Origin: Sphingobacteriales bacterium
Lineage (GTDB): Bacteria; Bacteroidota; Bacteroidia; Chitinophagales; LD1
Length of the DNA: 64,000 nt
Direction of reading: 5' to 3'
Assembly (NCBI GenBank): GCA_018262795.1
Contig: JADFDM010000007.1
Coordinates: forward strand, 160,222-224,221
Positions 61,659-64,000 of this stretch are shown in pieces. A model generated the notes under the pieces. That model did not search any database, had not been told where the DNA came from, and saw only the letters and a list, made by a program, of their open reading frames with translations. The stretch's first letter is position 1, and every line of letters begins with the position of its first letter. The translations under genes were made by a program, and so were the position numbers.

Positions 61659-61677
61659 GAATTGATGAGCCTACCAA
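61647..61677 (-). promoter_or_regulatory. Promoter of arsR-arsM
   Basis: On the minus strand TTG (61675-61677), 20 bp, then TAATATTG (61647-61654), one base off TAnnTTTG. The -7 box lies inside the operator palindrome, so bound ArsR would block polymerase. Confidence 0.6.
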
Positions 61678-61760
61678 ATTTATTTTTCAGATTCTAAAAT
61701 ATCACCCGTTTGGTATCGTCAACTTGCTTAATTACTTGACTCCCTAAAATCTAATCTATT

Positions 61761-63641
61761 GTGAAAAATGTCGGAATGTCTCTCCTCGTTCTGTTTTTGG
61801 TTTTTCGCGCAACCGCTGGCGGGCACGAGCCGAATCCACCTAAAAAAATCAGTCGTCCCGGTGTTTACCAAGGGTACACCACTCCACAGTACAAAGGTTT
61901 TAATTACCTGTCGTATTATGTGCCAATGAAAGACAGTACGCTGCTGGCGGTGGACGTATTTCTTCCAAAAAATTTAGAGAAAGGGAAAAAGATACCGGTG
62001 ATACTTTATCCCACCCGGTACAACCGTTCTATAAAGGCAAAGTTTCCCATCAGCCTCTTTAAAGATCCGGTGCTGGTAATTGTGAGTCAACAGGAAGTGG
62101 ACTTTTTTACCTCTTATGGCTACGCTTGTGTAATCGTAGATGCGCGAGGCTCCGGTGCCAGCATGGGTACTCGCAACATGGAATTCAGCCCGCAGGAAAT
62201 AGCCGATGGAAACGATATTATAAACTGGATAGTACAGCAAACTTGGTGTAACGGCAGTGTTGCTACTTCGGGAATTTCTTACGGGGCCACAGCCGCTGAA
62301 TTGCTGGTGGCCAATCAAAACCCTGCGTTGAAAGCTTGTATTCCGCGCTCGGGAATTTTTGACCTCTATGGCGACATCTTATATCCCGGGGGCGTTTGTC
62401 AAGGCCCCTTTGTAGATGTATGGAGTTTTACTACCCGCTCCTTGGACAATAACAATTACCGGGTATTTGGCAAAAAGGCAAAATTGATCTCCGGCATACA
62501 CCCCGTGAAAACAGATCGCAGAAAACAAATTCTTCATCAGGCACTCCACACGCACAAAAAAAATTTCAATGTGTTTGATGGCCTCAAGAGTATAAAATAT
62601 CGCGATGATTACAACCCGGAATTGAAAGCCGCAGCAGATGATTTTAGTGTGCATTCTTACCGCGATAAAATTGAAAACTCGGGAACTGCTATTTACAGAA
62701 TGGGGGGCTGGTACGATGGCGCTTTATCCAAATCTTGCACCGATGGTTTTCTCAGTATCTCTAACACCGAGAAGGTGCTAATTGGCCCTTGGGATCATGG
62801 CCCCAGTGATAATGCCAGCCCTTATGCACTCAGCAAAAAAATAAGTTTTAGCATCTATACCGAAATGCTGCGCTTCTTAGATTTCCATCTCAAAGGAATT
62901 GACAATGGCATCGAAAACGAACCGGCTGTCACCTACTATACTATTGGAGAAGAAACTTGGGAAAATAGTAATACATGGCCACCTATGAATGAACAAAAAG
63001 TGAAACTTTTCTTATCGGCCGATAAAACTATCCAAGCCAGTGCTGTGAATGTGAGCGCGGGAACCACTCCCTACAAAGTGGACTATACCGCCACCACCGG
63101 GTTAAACTCCCGATGGAACAGCGTCACCGCTCTTTACAAACACGGCCCTACTAATTACAGCGATAGAAGAACGGAAGACGAAAAGTTGCTTTCATATACC
63201 TCACCGCCACTCACAAAAGCTACAGAAATAACCGGCCATCCGGTAGTAAATCTTCAGTTTTCAGCCGATGCCAATGATGCTACAGTGTTCTGCTATCTCG
63301 AAGATGTGGCTCCTGACAGTTCGGTGACTTATGTGACCGAAGGAATGTTGCGCCCCTCTTTCCGCAAAATATCGGATGATGTAGTTTATAAAACAGCTTA
63401 CCCCGACCATTCTTATCGCAAGGAGGATGAAGAGAACTACAACAAAGGCGAAACCGTGAGCCTGAGCATAGATTTACTGCCTATCTCCTATCAGTTCAAA
63501 AAGGATCACCAAATTCGCATTTCCATAGCGGGAACAGATGCCGGGCATTTTGATTTGCCGGAACATCGCCCCGGCACTTTTACGATTAACTGCGGAACAG
63601 CAAACGGCTCTTTTCTACAATTGCCGGTGGTGAGTAAGTAA
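61761..63641 (+). CDS. CocE/NonD-family hydrolase (X-Pro dipeptidyl-peptidase S15-like)
   Basis: This 626-residue secreted alpha/beta hydrolase starts at a GTG at 61761 and has a signal peptide (MKNVGMSLLVLFLVFRATAG). The catalytic triad is in GISYGA (Ser), MGGWYDGAL (Asp) and GPWDHGP (His), and DARGSGAS is family-typical. The C-terminal beta jelly-roll (about 430-620, VVNLQFSADANDATVFCYLE) is the S15 galactose-binding-like domain. Members split peptide-proline or ester bonds. The substrate is not known. Divergent from arsR. Confidence 0.88.
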   Translation: MKNVGMSLLVLFLVFRATAGGHEPNPPKKISRPGVYQGYTTPQYKGFNYLSYYVPMKDSTLLAVDVFLPKNLEKGKKIPVILYPTRYNRSIKAKFPISLFKDPVLVIVSQQEVDFFTSYGYACVIVDARGSGASMGTRNMEFSPQEIADGNDIINWIVQQTWCNGSVATSGISYGATAAELLVANQNPALKACIPRSGIFDLYGDILYPGGVCQGPFVDVWSFTTRSLDNNNYRVFGKKAKLISGIHPVKTDRRKQILHQALHTHKKNFNVFDGLKSIKYRDDYNPELKAAADDFSVHSYRDKIENSGTAIYRMGGWYDGALSKSCTDGFLSISNTEKVLIGPWDHGPSDNASPYALSKKISFSIYTEMLRFLDFHLKGIDNGIENEPAVTYYTIGEETWENSNTWPPMNEQKVKLFLSADKTIQASAVNVSAGTTPYKVDYTATTGLNSRWNSVTALYKHGPTNYSDRRTEDEKLLSYTSPPLTKATEITGHPVVNLQFSADANDATVFCYLEDVAPDSSVTYVTEGMLRPSFRKISDDVVYKTAYPDHSYRKEDEENYNKGETVSLSIDLLPISYQFKKDHQIRISIAGTDAGHFDLPEHRPGTFTINCGTANGSFLQLPVVSK

Positions 63642-64000
63642 ACGAAGCAAAACATAAGCGCAGTAAATTTGAGTTGGATGCGAAGGTTTCGTTTCACCGA
63701 TCACCGACTTTACAAAAAGCGGGTGAACTCTGAACACGGCACTTTAAGTTCTTGTCTGTTTTTCTCCCTTTGAACTGTGGGGATGTAGGGCCCGGCTTTG
63801 CCAAAAACTGCTTCGTTTACAGCTCTTTTACGCTCTTCAAAATTTTGGGGGAAGAATAGCTGCCTGAAAAACGGCAAGCTCAAATCGCTTTAAAGCGCTC
63901 TATACAAAAAGCCTATGAAGGTTTTTTTGCCGGTAAAAACCAAAGAGGGGGTTATTTCACAGCCTGACGTTTTGGCGCTTGGCGAAGGTGGCGATTTTCA
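63642..64000. other. Right-end intergenic region, mostly unexplained
   Basis: No confident gene is seen in these 359 bp. On the minus strand a 59-codon frame (63710-63889) without ATG reads like protein (FEERKRAVNEAVFGKAG, PYIPTVQREKNRQ) and ends at a TAA. On the plus strand an ATG at 63915 opens a frame to the window edge (MKVFLPVKTKEGVISQP). A perfect palindrome CGCTTTAAAGCG lies at 63886-63897. Confidence 0.35.

Overview
The window is a stretch of chromosome from a member of the Bacteroidota, probably a Chitinophagales/Sphingobacteriales-type environmental lineage. Support comes from several independent signs: many secreted proteins with type IX secretion (T9SS) C-terminal sorting domains, gliding/T9SS genes (PorP/SprF, PorW/SprE, GldE, GldD), the conserved mutY-ssb-gldE-gldD order, a bacillithiol gene (bshA), and promoters of the Bacteroidota type (-33 TTG, about 20 bp, -7 TAnnTTTG). 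No rRNA, tRNA, CRISPR array, phage or insertion-sequence transposase gene was found.

Layout. 1-2.1 kb: the edge of an unknown helical protein, a tiny secreted protein, a duplicated repeat region and a broken gene remnant. 2.1-8.8 kb: a tightly overlapping minus-strand trio of a large type-B-sorted surface protein, its PorP/SprF partner and a PorE-like OmpA protein. 8.9-19.8 kb: two paralogous 14-blade delta-60 propeller proteins and a multidomain peptidoglycan amidase, all T9SS type A cargo. 19.9-21.6 kb: an M23 peptidase, bactofilin and AtpZ-like cluster for cell-envelope work. 21.7-31 kb: PorW/SprE, a class A penicillin-binding protein, another T9SS cargo and uvrC. 31-42 kb: lipid and membrane genes (hydrolase, lysoplasmalogenase, phasin-like protein, UbiB-like kinase, two tandem sterol-desaturase-family enzymes, a PI-PLC-like enzyme). 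42-49.3 kb: a divergent pair of operons, HU/TPR/29-aa ribosomal-type protein/RNase G on the minus strand and mutY-ssb-gldE-gldD on the plus strand. 49.6-56.5 kb: udk, an M48 lipoprotein, bshA, two Cys-free ArsR-type regulators, a Cys-less double rhodanese and glpD. 56.5-60.2 kb: a compact five-gene minus-strand operon (phosphatase/sulfatase-superfamily enzyme, MmcQ/YjbR, membrane protein, FAD oxidoreductase, biotin carrier). 60.4-63.6 kb: an arsR-arsM arsenic module with a clear operator, and a CocE/NonD hydrolase.

How the parts fit. Much of the window serves T9SS: five type A cargo proteins, one type B cargo with its dedicated PorP/SprF, and the accessory proteins PorW, GldD and GldE. The accessory, least explained material is the family of structured inverted-repeat elements (1.26-1.39 kb, 1.67-1.80 kb, 42.35-42.49 kb and a reduced copy at 31.24 kb), the Cys-free ArsR/ArsR/rhodanese group beside bshA, and the twin 14-blade propellers. 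No clear new defence or mobile system was recognised. Start codons were often moved inward from the longest open frame where signal peptides, overlaps or promoters supported it.
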